Of a stretch of DNA of 64,000 nt, positions 9,267-17,752 are shown in pieces. Both the position numbers and the translations under genes were made by a program. This stretch comes from Bacillus sp. FSL K6-3431. GTDB taxonomy: Bacteria; Bacillota; Bacilli; Bacillales; Bacillaceae_C. The DNA is taken from assembly GCF_038002605.1 (NCBI RefSeq), contig NZ_JBBOCT010000001.1, positions 4,464,001 to 4,528,000 of the forward strand. Direction: 5' to 3'. The notes beneath the pieces were generated by a model. That model searched no databases. It was not told the DNA's origin and worked only from the letters and a program-made list of their open reading frames with translations. How positions within the stretch are numbered: the first letter of the stretch is position 1; every line of letters starts with the position of its first letter.

Positions 9267-9298
9267 AATCCCCCTTTTCCAAAATAAAAAGAGGGATT
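9267..9298 (-). terminator. Regulatory terminator of the sulfur-operon S-box
   Basis: In the minus-strand RNA, AATCCCTCTTTTT pairs with AAAAGGGGGATT and is followed by a run of U (plus-strand A run 9263-9268). It lies just beyond the aptamer, as expected for a SAM-I transcription attenuator. Confidence 0.85.
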
Positions 9299-9313
9299 GA
9301 CTTGTATGCCAAA

Positions 9314-9420
9314 CGCTCTTATCTTTCAAGATTAAACTCTTGCTGGATTTAGCACCTTTCTGTCATGCAGAGGTTGCTGAAGCATCATTGGGTCAGTCCC
9401 TAAGCTTCTCTTGATAAGAA
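9314..9420 (-). promoter_or_regulatory. SAM-I (S-box) riboswitch aptamer
   Basis: The minus-strand RNA begins TTCTTATCAAGAGA, continues with the conserved core AGGGACTGACCCAATGATGC, then CAGCAACC and AAGGTGCTAA, and closes with TGAAAGATAAGAG pairing back to form P1. All S-box landmarks are in order. Known members bind S-adenosylmethionine and terminate transcription when it is abundant, so the downstream transporter and flavoprotein should be made when sulfur or methionine is short. Confidence 0.93.
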
Positions 9421-9440
9421 GGATGAAGTTGTTGAAATTT

Positions 9441-9469
9441 ACTTTATGCTATCTCCGTTATTTTGTCAA
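9441..9469 (-). promoter_or_regulatory. Promoter of the sulfur-acquisition operon
   Basis: On the minus strand TTGACA (9464-9469) is followed after 17 bases by TAAAGT (9441-9446). The predicted start lies just before the S-box aptamer. Confidence 0.7.
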
Positions 9470-9653
9470 TACATAAATCGCACTATTATTATATGAATAA
9501 TGGGTTTTGGGTGGATTCATGGATTTTTGTGGATAAAAAAATGTTCAGGTCGTTCAATTCAGAGATTCAGATTTTCTATTTATAAAAATGGAAAGTGGAA
9601 TTAATGTAAAAGGATATTTTAACTTTTTGGCGAAATTAACATTAGAAGCCATA

Positions 9654-9990
9654 TATGAGCGACTATATACTGACCATTTAGCACTTTAATGACCAACTTG
9701 CGACTCAGCAAATTTATGAGCCACTGGCGGCTAAATACTGGCGACTCAGCAAATTTATGAGCCACTCACGATATTTACTGGCGACTCAGCAATTTTATGA
9801 GCGACTCACGATATTTACTGGCGACTCAGCAAATTTATGAGCGGCTCACGATATTTACTGGCGACTCAGCAAATTTATGAGCCACTGGCGATATTTACTG
9901 GCGACTCAGCAAATTTATGAGCGACTCGCGATATTTACTGGCGACTCAGCAATTTTATGAGCGACTCACGATATTTACTGGCGACTCAGC
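9654..9990. repeat. 40-bp tandem repeat array, left part
   Basis: Units start with GCGACTCAGC at 9741, 9781, 9821, 9861, 9901, 9941 and 9981, exactly 40 bp apart, with more degenerate copies to the left. Each unit is two related 20-bp halves, each starting GCGACTCA. Copies differ at a few positions (GCGACT/GCCACT/GCGGCT). The array resumes at 11374 after an inserted IS. There is no ORF, no unique spacer and no cas gene, so it is a minisatellite rather than a CRISPR array. Confidence 0.9.
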
Positions 9991-10064
9991 AGTCAAGTCC
10001 AGACAATTGTGTAATTTAGTTTACAATGTTTTCTTTATGATATTTAGTTATAGTTGGCTATTTT

Positions 10065-10110
10065 ATTTCATCAAGTGAAAAGGGGGTACCCCCTTTTCAC
10101 TTGATGAAAT
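10065..10110. terminator. 46-bp perfect palindrome just after the transposase gene
   Basis: Bases 10065-10087 are exactly mirrored by 10088-10110 around a GGGGGTACCCCC centre. It begins 8 bases past the transposase stop (minus strand). It can act as a terminator for the transposase and may also block read-through from outside into the IS. Confidence 0.6.
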
Positions 10111-10117
10111 TGTCATT

Positions 10118-11281
10118 TTATAAACTCTTTTTTCCGCTTCGTTCTCTGTTTTCATAATCCATTAGTATTGCACCGATAAGTCGAAATGCAGATTGATTAT
10201 TCGGGAAGATACGTATGACTCTTTCTCTCCTGCGAACCTCCTGATTAAGCCTTTCAAGTGAATTTGTGCTCGCTAGATAACGATGATAACGAGAAGGCTG
10301 GTTGAGAAATTGAATGGCATCTTCGAAGCCATCCTCTAAAATTTCAATTGCTTTCTGGACCTTTGCTTCTTCTTCATATTTATCGACAAATTGCTCTTTA
10401 TATTGGCGAGCTTCTTCTACTGAAATACTATTAAAGATGCGCCTCATGTCAGCGATTATTTGTTTTGATTCTTTTTTTGGCAATCGTTCAATGATATTCC
10501 GTTTAAAATGGACAGTGCAACGTTGCCAAGAAGTGCCTATGAATTCCCGCTGAATTGCTTTTTTCAGTCCTTCATGAGCGTCTGAAATAATAAGTTTTGG
10601 AGACTGAAGAGCACGTCCTTTCAGGTGTTGGAAGAACCCTTGCCATGCCTCAAAACTCTCAACATGATCGATTTTTAGTCCAATCACTTCACGTCTCTTG
10701 TTTTCATTTATCGCTGTAGCGATATAAACTGCCTTGGAAATCACTTTATTATGTTCCCGGACCTTGATATACATGGCATCTGCATAAACGTACGGATAGT
10801 ACATGGTATTTAGAGGGCGGTTTGCCCACTCATTTACGATTGGATCTAGCTTTCCAGTAAGGGAAGATACGAACGATTTAGAGACGTTTTCTCCACACAG
10901 TTGTTGAACGACATTTGTGACTTTTCGAGTGGAAATCCCATTGACCACCATCTCTAACATCGACAATACAAAGGCCTGATCTACACGGGAAAACTTTTCA
11001 AACACGGAGGGAGAAAAGTGTCCCTCACGGGTTCTCGGGACTCGCAGTTGAACCCTTCCAATACTAAGGAGAAGCTCTCGCTCGTAGTAGCCATTTCGGT
11101 AATCAATGCGTTCGATCGAGCGCTCGTAGGCAGCTGCTTGGAGATAATCATCGCGTTCCTTCTCCATATATTCATTTAGGACAAGTACAATCGTGGATTT
11201 TACTACCGCTTCCAGGTTTGAATTTAGCACTGAGTCTTTTAAAATTTCAATATCTAGGTTAAAATTAAGTTGGGTCATCAT
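10118..11281 (-). CDS. IS256-family transposase (DDE, MULE superfamily)
   Basis: The 387-residue transposase catalyses cut-and-copy of the surrounding IS. The DDE triad is visible as YADAMY (first Asp), IISDAHEG (second Asp) and SLERLNQEVRRRE (Glu); CTVHFKRN between them is the conserved C/H motif of this family. The length matches intact relatives (about 390). ATG 11281 is used, behind GAGGAGG; TTG 11284 and ATG 11278 are alternatives. No frameshift is seen. Confidence 0.95.
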   Translation of the reverse strand: MMTQLNFNLDIEILKDSVLNSNLEAVVKSTIVLVLNEYMEKERDDYLQAAAYERSIERIDYRNGYYERELLLSIGRVQLRVPRTREGHFSPSVFEKFSRVDQAFVLSMLEMVVNGISTRKVTNVVQQLCGENVSKSFVSSLTGKLDPIVNEWANRPLNTMYYPYVYADAMYIKVREHNKVISKAVYIATAINENKRREVIGLKIDHVESFEAWQGFFQHLKGRALQSPKLIISDAHEGLKKAIQREFIGTSWQRCTVHFKRNIIERLPKKESKQIIADMRRIFNSISVEEARQYKEQFVDKYEEEAKVQKAIEILEDGFEDAIQFLNQPSRYHRYLASTNSLERLNQEVRRRERVIRIFPNNQSAFRLIGAILMDYENRERSGKKSL

Positions 11282-11373
11282 CAATTCCTCCTCAATGTGA
11301 TCGTGGTTGAAAACATTGTAACATGAGGTCTTGATGAGACCTTTTCTTTTTACACAATTATATGGACTCTATC

Positions 11374-11955
11374 GACTCAGCAAATTTATGAGCCACTCAC
11401 GATATTTACTGGCGACTCAGGCACTTTTATGAGCGGCTCACGATAATTACTGGCCACTCATCAAATTTATGAGCGGCTCACGATATTTACTGGCGACTCA
11501 GCAAATATATGAGCGACTCACGATATTTACTGGCGACTCAGCAATTTTATGAGCGACTCACGATATTTACTGGCGACTCAGCAAATTTATGAGCCACTCA
11601 CGATATTTACTGGCGACTCAGCAAATTTATGAGCGACTCACGATATTTACTGGCGACTCAGCACTTTTATGAGCGACTCACGATATTTACTGGCGACTCA
11701 GCAAATATATGAGCGGCTCACGATATTTACTGGCGACTCATCAAATATATGAGCGACTCACGATATTTACTGGCGACTCAGCAAATTTATGAGCCACTCG
11801 CGGCTAAATACTGGCGACTCATCAAATATATGAGCGGCTCACGATAATTACTGGCCACTCATCAAATTTATGAGCCACTCGCAGCTAATTTACTGGCCAC
11901 TCATCAAATTTATAGGCCACTCGCGGCTAATTACGGCCACTCGCGATATTTAATG
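11374..11955. repeat. 40-bp tandem repeat array, right part
   Basis: Continuation of the array interrupted by the IS, with about 14 further units of the same 40-bp period. Units become more divergent toward the right end (GCCACTCG, AATTACTGGCCACTC). The array stops about 40 bases before the acetyltransferase start. With the IS removed the locus would hold roughly 22 units. Confidence 0.9.
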
Positions 11956-11991
11956 ACCAATCAGCATTTATTTTATAAAGAGGTGACTATA

Positions 11992-12483
11992 TTGGTTTAT
12001 ATAAGAAGTCTAGCAGAAAACGAAATGGAATTTTTACAGGATATGATGTATGAGTCTATTCATATTCCGGAGGATAAACCTCCTAGAGATGTACTATTAA
12101 ATCTTCCACATCTAAAAAAATATAAGGACGATTGGGGGAGGAGAGGAGATAGGGCTTTAGTCGCTGTAAATAATGATAATCAAGCTATAGCTGCAGTTTG
12201 GTATCGATTGTTCGATGAACAAAATAAAGGTTACGGATATATCAATAATTGTACGCCAGAGATAGGAATTGCGGTTTCAAAAGAGGCCAGGGGAATGGGG
12301 ATAGGATCTATTCTTTTGCATTCAATCATTAAACAAGCGATGGTAGATGGATATAAATCCATCTCGTTAAGTGTAGATCCAAAAAACGAGAATGCAGTGC
12401 ATATTTATAAAAAACAAGGATTTAAGGAATATGGCTTATGTGGAACATCTATAACGATGGTATATACGCTTCCGGAACAGTAA
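11992..12483 (+). CDS. GNAT family N-acetyltransferase
   Basis: A 163-residue GNAT protein that should transfer an acetyl group from acetyl-CoA to an amine of unknown identity. Motif A is visible as IGIAVSKEARGMGIGSILLH (the R/Q-x-x-G-x-G/A acetyl-CoA loop) near residues 85-105, followed by SVDPKNENAVHIYKKQGF typical of motif B. The TTG at 11992 is chosen because AAAGAGGTGAC lies 7 bases upstream; the open frame reaches back to an ATG at 11953 inside the repeat array without a ribosome site. It is monocistronic, closed by a strong terminator. Confidence 0.85.
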   Translation: MVYIRSLAENEMEFLQDMMYESIHIPEDKPPRDVLLNLPHLKKYKDDWGRRGDRALVAVNNDNQAIAAVWYRLFDEQNKGYGYINNCTPEIGIAVSKEARGMGIGSILLHSIIKQAMVDGYKSISLSVDPKNENAVHIYKKQGFKEYGLCGTSITMVYTLPEQ

Positions 12484-12558
12484 ATTTGTGTATATGAGGC
12501 TTTAGTTGCCTAAGTTGAGTATTCAAATTGGGCAATTAAATCAAAAAATATATCGTAC

Positions 12559-12594
12559 AAATCCCCAGCTTTATTTAAAAGAGCTGGGGATTTT
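12559..12594 (+). terminator. Terminator after the acetyltransferase gene
   Basis: ATCCCCAGCT (12561-12570) pairs perfectly with AGCTGGGGAT (12582-12591), followed by TTTT. Confidence 0.88.
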
Positions 12595-12755
12595 GCTGCG
12601 AAAAATAATGAGTAATTAATATAATCTATATATAATATTTACAATATCCATACAAAACGTTAATAATTATGAGATTAAATGAGTGTAGGAAGTTTGTCAT
12701 GATCATTTTGGTATAGGTGTATAAAAGGAAAGTAACCACAGGAGAGAGTGAAAAA

Positions 12756-14414
12756 ATGAAAAGACAAAGGAGAGTCTATAGCCTTCAAGTTATATTAGTA
12801 GTACCAATTATATTAATCGTATCGCTATCTTCCACAATAATTGCGTATATAAACTATGAAAAAAATAAGCAATTAACGATTCATTCTATTGAACAGCAAT
12901 TACAGTCATCTGCAGAAGTGATGACGGAGAAAATAACAATGCTCAAGTCGACTGCTACAAAACAAGAGTTTGATCGGAAATTCACCTTTGCATTGACACA
13001 AAATGAAAATATGTATAAAACAGCCAATTTAAAGCCAATACAGTTTCAAGTGACAAAGGATAGTAATCTAAAAGCATATACTGGATTTGATCACTTGCTT
13101 CCAGACATGACGGATTCAGAAATAAAAAAAATATACGATCAGAAAAATGGAGTAATACATATTGAAGGAATGACACTCGCTTTTTCCCAGCAAATTGAAA
13201 TGGATGATTCATTATACATTATTGCCTTTTACGATCATGAATATTTACAACCAGTTAAGGATTATCGTAATTTAACGATAGGTATGACGTTAATTGCTAT
13301 TATCTTTTCTAGTGTAATTGCATATGGAGCCATGAATAAAGTGATAAAACCAATTCATTTATTAAAAGTGTCGATGGAAAAGGTAGCGGAGGGAGATCTT
13401 CAAACGAATATTCACTTACGCTCTTCATCGAAAGAAATTATGACGCTTTCAACTGGTTTTAATCGTATGGTATCCAGTCTTAATACATTAATAGGACATT
13501 TGGAAACAAGTACAAGACATATTACTTCTTCTTCAGAAAAATTAAACATCGCTTCCGCTAATTCTAAGCAGGCATCTGACCAAATTGGGAGGACAGTTGG
13601 TGAAGTTGCGTCAGGGATGGATCAACAAGTCCAATCTGTCGTTAGAGGGAGACATATTATTACCGATATATCCGCTAACATTGAGCAAGTAGCAAAATCG
13701 ATTAAAAGTGTGGAGGGTTCTGCATTAGAAGCAAATCAAAAAGCAAACATCGGCAATCAATTAGTTGAAAAAGCGGTTGAACAAATGAGTTTTGGACAAA
13801 AAACAGTGGATGAAACAGCTGAAAAGGTGTATTCATTAGGCGAAAAGTCTGCACACATTCATAAAATCGTCAGTATTATTAGTGAAGTAGCGACTCAAAC
13901 AAACTTACTTTCTTTAAATGCTTCAATTGAAGCAGCACATGCGGGGGAGCAAGGGAAAGGTTTCGCAGTAGTGGCTAATGAAGTGAGAAAGTTAGCAGAA
14001 CAAACGGGTGTGTCTGCTAAACAAATTTCCATTATTATGGAAGAAATACTTACGGAAACAAAGCAAGTTCTCCAATCTATGTCAAAAGGGGCCGAAGTGA
14101 TAAAAAGTGGCATTACGATGGTTCATGAAACGGAACAAGCCTTTGTTGAAATTGCTACTGCAGTTGAAAAAGTTTCTGAGGAGGCAAGGGCTGTTTCGAC
14201 TGTTGCCTATGATGTAAATGAAAAAACACATATTATGGTCGACAGTACGGAGACAATTTCAACAGTTTCTCAACAAATTTATAGAAATATGGACGAAGTC
14301 GCTGTTTCGGCAGACGAACAATGCATATCGATTGATGAGGTAATAGGTGAAGCTAGTTCTTTAAATGAATTAGCAATAAAGCTAGAAAAAGTTTTAGGAA
14401 GATTTAAGGTGTAA
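12756..14414 (+). CDS. Methyl-accepting chemotaxis protein with small extracellular sensor
   Basis: A 552-residue chemoreceptor. A first membrane helix (about residues 10-32) is followed by an external domain of roughly 135 residues, a second helix (about 175-195), a HAMP linker, and a long coiled-coil signalling domain whose tip contains the conserved [20 protein letters not shown] segment. It should signal through CheA/CheW to the flagellar motor. The core has [12 protein letters not shown] rather than the usual [12 protein letters not shown], a mild divergence. ATG 12756 is used, 10 bases after GGAGAG; an upstream GTG lacks a ribosome site. No sigma-D promoter was found here. Confidence 0.9.
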   Translation: MKRQRRVYSLQVILVVPIILIVSLSSTIIAYINYEKNKQLTIHSIEQQLQSSAEVMTEKITMLKSTATKQEFDRKFTFALTQNENMYKTANLKPIQFQVTKDSNLKAYTGFDHLLPDMTDSEIKKIYDQKNGVIHIEGMTLAFSQQIEMDDSLYIIAFYDHEYLQPVKDYRNLTIGMTLIAIIFSSVIAYGAMNKVIKPIHLLKVSMEKVAEGDLQTNIHLRSSSKEIMTLSTGFNRMVSSLNTLIGHLETSTRHITSSSEKLNIASANSKQASDQIGRTVGEVASGMDQQVQSVVRGRHIITDISANIEQVAKSIKSVEGSALEANQKANIGNQLVEKAVEQMSFGQKTVDETAEKVYSLGEKSAHIHKIVSIISEVATQTNLLSLNASIEAAHAGEQGKGFAVVANEVRKLAEQTGVSAKQISIIMEEILTETKQVLQSMSKGAEVIKSGITMVHETEQAFVEIATAVEKVSEEARAVSTVAYDVNEKTHIMVDSTETISTVSQQIYRNMDEVAVSADEQCISIDEVIGEASSLNELAIKLEKVLGRFKV

Positions 14415-14422
14415 ATACTATA

Positions 14423-14752
14423 AGAGGATGATCAAAAAGTCACCAAATGATAAATGGCGAATTTCTTCGTTGGCATAGTTACGTACTTCTACTAAGGAAA
14501 AGGAACTTCTGATAAGATCGCTCACGTCCTGTGAGCAACACAGAGGTCAGCACGTCGTGTGCAAGTCCGTCCTGTGGGCAACACAGAGGTCAGCACATCG
14601 TGTGCAAGTACGTCCTGTGAGCAACACAGAGGTCAGTACATCGTGTGCAAGTACGTCCTGTGAGCAAAACAGAAGTCAGCACATCCTGTGCAAGTCCGAT
14701 CCTCAAAATCGAAATGCTTGTTTCTAATTTGGCACCTTTTTGAACACGCACT
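14423..14752. mobile_element. MITE-like element with imperfect terminal inverted repeats
   Basis: The left end GATCAAAAAGTCACCAAAT (from 14429) matches the inverted right end GTTCAAAAAGGTGCCAAAT (to about 14746) at 15 of 19 positions. The element is about 330 bp, has no ORF, and encloses four 43-bp tandem repeats. A solo left end of the same family occurs at 34627-34681. This suggests a non-autonomous mobile or fold-back element; no matching transposase is in the window. Confidence 0.55.
14525..14696. repeat. Four 43-bp tandem repeats
   Basis: CGTCCTGTG begins units at 14525, 14568, 14611 and 14654, exactly 43 bp apart. Each unit contains GAGCAACACAGAGGTCAGCA and CATCGTGTGCAAGT with a few substitutions. 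No coding frame runs through it. It lies inside the terminal-repeat element above. Confidence 0.92.
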
Positions 14753-14854
14753 ATAAGCAGTATCAGTCCCTAGGTAATTAACAGAAAATCCTCGATTAAT
14801 ATTCCCTATAATGGAGAATATAAGGGGAAATAAGAATAGAGGTGTGTTTTAGTG

Positions 14855-15064
14855 ATGGAGAATCAAAATAACGATGATACATTTACGATTGCGGGAACAA
14901 ACATTGATGCCGTGAAAAGGCAAAATGAACGCTCCGGCCTGTCATATAACGAAGTAAAGGAATTACTTGCTAAAACAACAGGGGGACATGGGACAGGAAT
15001 GTATAGTAACACCAATATAGAGAAAGTTAAAAGAAAAAATGAGAAATCGATGAATAATCAATGA
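14855..15064 (+). CDS. sspE: Gamma-type small acid-soluble spore protein
   Basis: A 69-residue Lys/Asn/Thr-rich protein with two related modules, AGTNIDAVKRQNERS and YSNTNIEKVKRKNEKS, the TN-x-x-x-VK-x-x-N pattern of gamma-type SASPs. These are made in the forespore as an amino-acid reserve and degraded by germination protease. ATG 14855 is preferred over the overlapping GTG 14852; GGTGTG lies upstream. The protein is shorter than the B. subtilis homologue (about 84 residues). Its presence implies a spore former. Confidence 0.82.
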   Translation: MENQNNDDTFTIAGTNIDAVKRQNERSGLSYNEVKELLAKTTGGHGTGMYSNTNIEKVKRKNEKSMNNQ

Positions 15065-15161
15065 TGAATTTAAACTGGGATTAAATCGCCGTACTTGAAG
15101 TAACATAGATGTATATTTCCTTTTCCAATTCCTATACTATCGAAAGAAGGAGGGATACTTT

Positions 15162-15344
15162 ATGCCGAAACGAACGAAGAAAAATGATGCAGAACAAAAG
15201 AACAAAAAAGGATTTGATTCCAGCAAAACCGATTCAGAGTTCTCCAAAGAATTCGGTAGTGCAAATGCGAATCGAGCACATAAGGAAAAGGCTAAAAAAG
15301 TAAAGTCATCCAAAAATCAAGGTAAATGGAACGGGATGCAATAA
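15162..15344 (+). CDS. Small lysine-rich protein, possibly spore-associated
   Basis: A 60-residue very basic protein (about one quarter Lys/Arg) with an excellent ribosome site (AAGGAGGG). It has no hydrophobic segment and is predicted to be disordered. I do not recognise the family. Position right after a spore protein gene and its composition fit minor spore proteins, but that is inference. A terminator follows at 15413. Confidence 0.6.
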   Translation: MPKRTKKNDAEQKNKKGFDSSKTDSEFSKEFGSANANRAHKEKAKKVKSSKNQGKWNGMQ

Positions 15345-15412
15345 CGATAAAATAGCCTCCATGTATGAGAATAAAGGATGAAGGATGTTTATACCTATAA
15401 TTATATAAGACT

Positions 15413-15446
15413 GCCATACCATCTAATAATTGGTATGGCTTTTTGT
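15413..15446 (+). terminator. Terminator after the small spore-type genes
   Basis: GCCATACC pairs perfectly with GGTATGGC across an 11-base loop, followed by TTTTT. Confidence 0.87.
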
Positions 15447-15469
15447 ATGTTATTTAGTGGATTTCCTGA

Positions 15470-15494
15470 ATATCGTATCTAAATAAAACGATAT
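15470..15494. promoter_or_regulatory. Inverted repeat, candidate operator of the phosphonate operon
   Basis: ATATCGT and ACGATAT form a perfect 7-bp inverted repeat spaced 11 bases, 114 bp before the first phosphonate gene. The operon's own DeoR-type regulator is the obvious candidate ligand. No Pho box was recognised. Confidence 0.4.
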
Positions 15495-15607
15495 AAAATA
15501 AAGCTTTATACAAGCCAAATGAATTCTTTACAACATATTAATATATTCTTAACACTGTGGTTTTATATTGTATTTATAAGAAAAATAATAGAAGGAGCGA
15601 TAAAACA

Positions 15608-16693
15608 ATGAAAAACCACATGTTGAAAATAGTAGTTCTCGTATTAACCTTTACTATGCTTGTTGCTTGCGGTTCAAATGTAAGTAACGGAAGTGGAAAA
15701 GGAGAGACGGACGGAATGGACAAAACACTAGAAGGTGAGCTAACAGTATATACAGCAATTGAGGAAGAACTTATCCCTGAGTATTTAGAAACATTTAATG
15801 ACATGTATCCAAATATCAAGTTAAACATCGTTCGGGATTCGACAGGAGTTATTACTGCAAAACTTTTGGCAGAAGGGAAGAACACGCAAGCTGATGTAGT
15901 TTGGGGCATATCAGCTTCAAGTCTTTTAGCATTAGATGGTAAAGAGATGCTTAAGGGATATACACCGAAAGGTTCGGATAAAATCCTACCACAATATAAA
16001 GACTCGGAACAACCTGAGAAATGGATTGGAAATACTGCTTATATGACAGGTGTTGTTGTTAATAAAATTGAACTTGAAAAACTTAATTTGCCAATACCTA
16101 AAACATACGAAGATTTACTAAAACCTGAATACAAGGGATTAATCGTCATGCCGCACCCTGCTTCTTCTGGTACGGGATATTTAACGGTGAACGGTTGGAT
16201 TCAAATCAAGGGAGAAGAAAAAGCTTGGAATTACATGAGGGATCTTCATGCGAATATAGGCACATATACTCATTCGGGTTCAAAGCCCGCAAAGTTGTCG
16301 GGATCAGGGGAATACCCAATCGGTATAGCTTTAGTGTATAGCGGTGTTACTCAAATGCAATCAGGTGCGCCAGTTGAAGTCATCCTCCCGGAGGAAGGGC
16401 TAGGTTGGGACGTTGAAGCAAATGGACTAATCAATAAAGAGGATGCTAAAAATGAACAATTAGCACATGCATTTCTTGATTGGGCGATTACTGATGAAGT
16501 GATGAAAAAATATTATCAAGCAAATGGTTTATCAACAATGGAAAATGAGTTCGAAAAGCCTGAAGGTTTCCCGGAAAGTGTACAAGACAAAATGTATAAA
16601 GATAATAACCTAAAATGGGCAGCTGAAAACCGAGATCAGATTCTTGAAAAATGGGATACAGAATTTGCAGGAAAAGCCGAGCCGAAAGAATAG
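15608..16693 (+). CDS. 2-aminoethylphosphonate ABC transporter substrate-binding lipoprotein
   Basis: A 361-residue binding protein resembling Fe3+/putative 2-aminoethylphosphonate binding proteins. ATG 15608 sits behind GAAGGAGCG; the lipobox is MLVACG. LTVYTAIEEELIPEYLETFN near the mature N-terminus and PHPASSGTGYLTVNGW later are typical of this branch. It captures 2-aminoethylphosphonate (AEP) at the cell surface. The assignment rests on the clear degradation genes phnX and phnW in the same operon. Confidence 0.83.
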   Translation: MKNHMLKIVVLVLTFTMLVACGSNVSNGSGKGETDGMDKTLEGELTVYTAIEEELIPEYLETFNDMYPNIKLNIVRDSTGVITAKLLAEGKNTQADVVWGISASSLLALDGKEMLKGYTPKGSDKILPQYKDSEQPEKWIGNTAYMTGVVVNKIELEKLNLPIPKTYEDLLKPEYKGLIVMPHPASSGTGYLTVNGWIQIKGEEKAWNYMRDLHANIGTYTHSGSKPAKLSGSGEYPIGIALVYSGVTQMQSGAPVEVILPEEGLGWDVEANGLINKEDAKNEQLAHAFLDWAITDEVMKKYYQANGLSTMENEFEKPEGFPESVQDKMYKDNNLKWAAENRDQILEKWDTEFAGKAEPKE

Positions 16694-16729
16694 TTAATGT
16701 AAGTATGAGATAGAAAGGATGTTTAGCCT

Positions 16730-17752
16730 ATGCAAAACCCTTATTTGAGAATAGAAGGTTTATGTAAAAATTTTGATACATTTACAGCATTAAAGGATAT
16801 TTCAATAGACATTCAAAAGAATGAATTTGTTTGTTTATTAGGACCAAGTGGTTGTGGGAAAACAACTTTACTGCGCTTAATCGCAGGTTTAGAAGAGCCA
16901 ACTAGTGGACGCGTTTTTGTAGGAGGAAGAGATGTTACCCACTTACCACCAGCTAAAAGGAACTTTGGTATTGTCTTTCAATCATATGCTTTGTTTCCTA
17001 ACTTAACAGCATTACAAAATATAGAGTTTGGGTTAAAAACGCGCAAATTTCCTAAAAAGGAGATACGTGACATCGCTCTTCATGCATTGGAACTTGTAGA
17101 CTTATTAGATGTAAAACACAAGCATCCGGCGCAAATGTCAGGAGGGCAACAACAACGTGTTTCTCTAGCTAGAGCCATTGCACTGTCACCTGATTTTCTA
17201 TTGTTGGATGAGCCACTTTCTGCACTTGATGCAAAGGTAAGAGAAAAGCTACGACATGAAATACGCTCAATTCAAGAAAAGTTAGGCATTACTACAATAA
17301 TGGTAACCCATGACCAGGAAGAAGCACTCACAATGGCAGATAAAATTGTGGTGATGAACAATGCAAAGATTATGCAAATCGGTTCTCCTTATGATGTTTA
17401 TAATCATCCAAACACACCCTTTGTTGCAGACTTTATCGGGGCTATGAATTTTATTAATATGAATGGTGTTCAAGGGGTGAATCAAGATGTAGTTGGAATT
17501 CGACCAGAGCATATAACTGTGACAGAAGCGCACGGGGTAACTTCTATCGTAGAGACAATAGAGTTTAAAGGACCAGTTTATCGTTTGAAAGTGTGCGTTA
17601 CTGATATTAAATCCACGTTTTTAGGTCAGCAATTTACAATAGATATATCTGCTAATTTAGTTCAGAGATTGAATGTAAAGAAAGGGAATAGCTTGCGAAT
17701 TACTCTGCCGGAAAGTCATTTATTAGCCTATAAAGAACAGGTGGTTATCTAA
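16730..17752 (+). CDS. 2-aminoethylphosphonate ABC transporter ATPase
   Basis: The 340-residue ATPase has Walker A GPSGCGKT, signature MSGGQQQR, Walker B FLLLDEPLSALD and switch VTHDQEEA, followed by a C-terminal TOBE-type regulatory domain of about 100 residues (VVGIRPEHITV). This is the FbpC/PotA architecture used by PhnT-type importers. It lies 36 bp after the binding-protein gene, and its stop shares a base with the start of the permease gene (TAATG), indicating translational coupling. Confidence 0.88.
   Translation: MQNPYLRIEGLCKNFDTFTALKDISIDIQKNEFVCLLGPSGCGKTTLLRLIAGLEEPTSGRVFVGGRDVTHLPPAKRNFGIVFQSYALFPNLTALQNIEFGLKTRKFPKKEIRDIALHALELVDLLDVKHKHPAQMSGGQQQRVSLARAIALSPDFLLLDEPLSALDAKVREKLRHEIRSIQEKLGITTIMVTHDQEEALTMADKIVVMNNAKIMQIGSPYDVYNHPNTPFVADFIGAMNFINMNGVQGVNQDVVGIRPEHITVTEAHGVTSIVETIEFKGPVYRLKVCVTDIKSTFLGQQFTIDISANLVQRLNVKKGNSLRITLPESHLLAYKEQVVI

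Larger units (their letters stand above)
9991..11373 (-). mobile_element. IS256-family insertion sequence
   Basis: The element is 1383 bp with one transposase gene. The right end, read inward, begins GATAGAGTCCATATAATTGT, close to the terminal repeat known for IS256; the left end reads AGTCAAGTCCAGACAATTGT. The inverted repeats thus share AGTCCA, AATTGTGTAA. Flanking bases GACTCAGC occur at both 9983-9990 and 11374-11381, an 8-bp target duplication typical of the family, although the host is itself a repeat array containing this octamer. Both ends and the transposase look intact, so it may still be mobile. Confidence 0.9.

Noticed and set aside
9654..11955. CRISPR array
   Set aside because: The 40-bp units are contiguous near-identical repeats without unique spacers, and no cas gene is in the window. 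The same applies to the arrays at 14525-14696 and 22455-23150.
15109..15303. Overlapping frame before the small basic protein
   Set aside because: The good ribosome site AAGGAGGG is spaced for ATG 15162, and the alternative frame has none.
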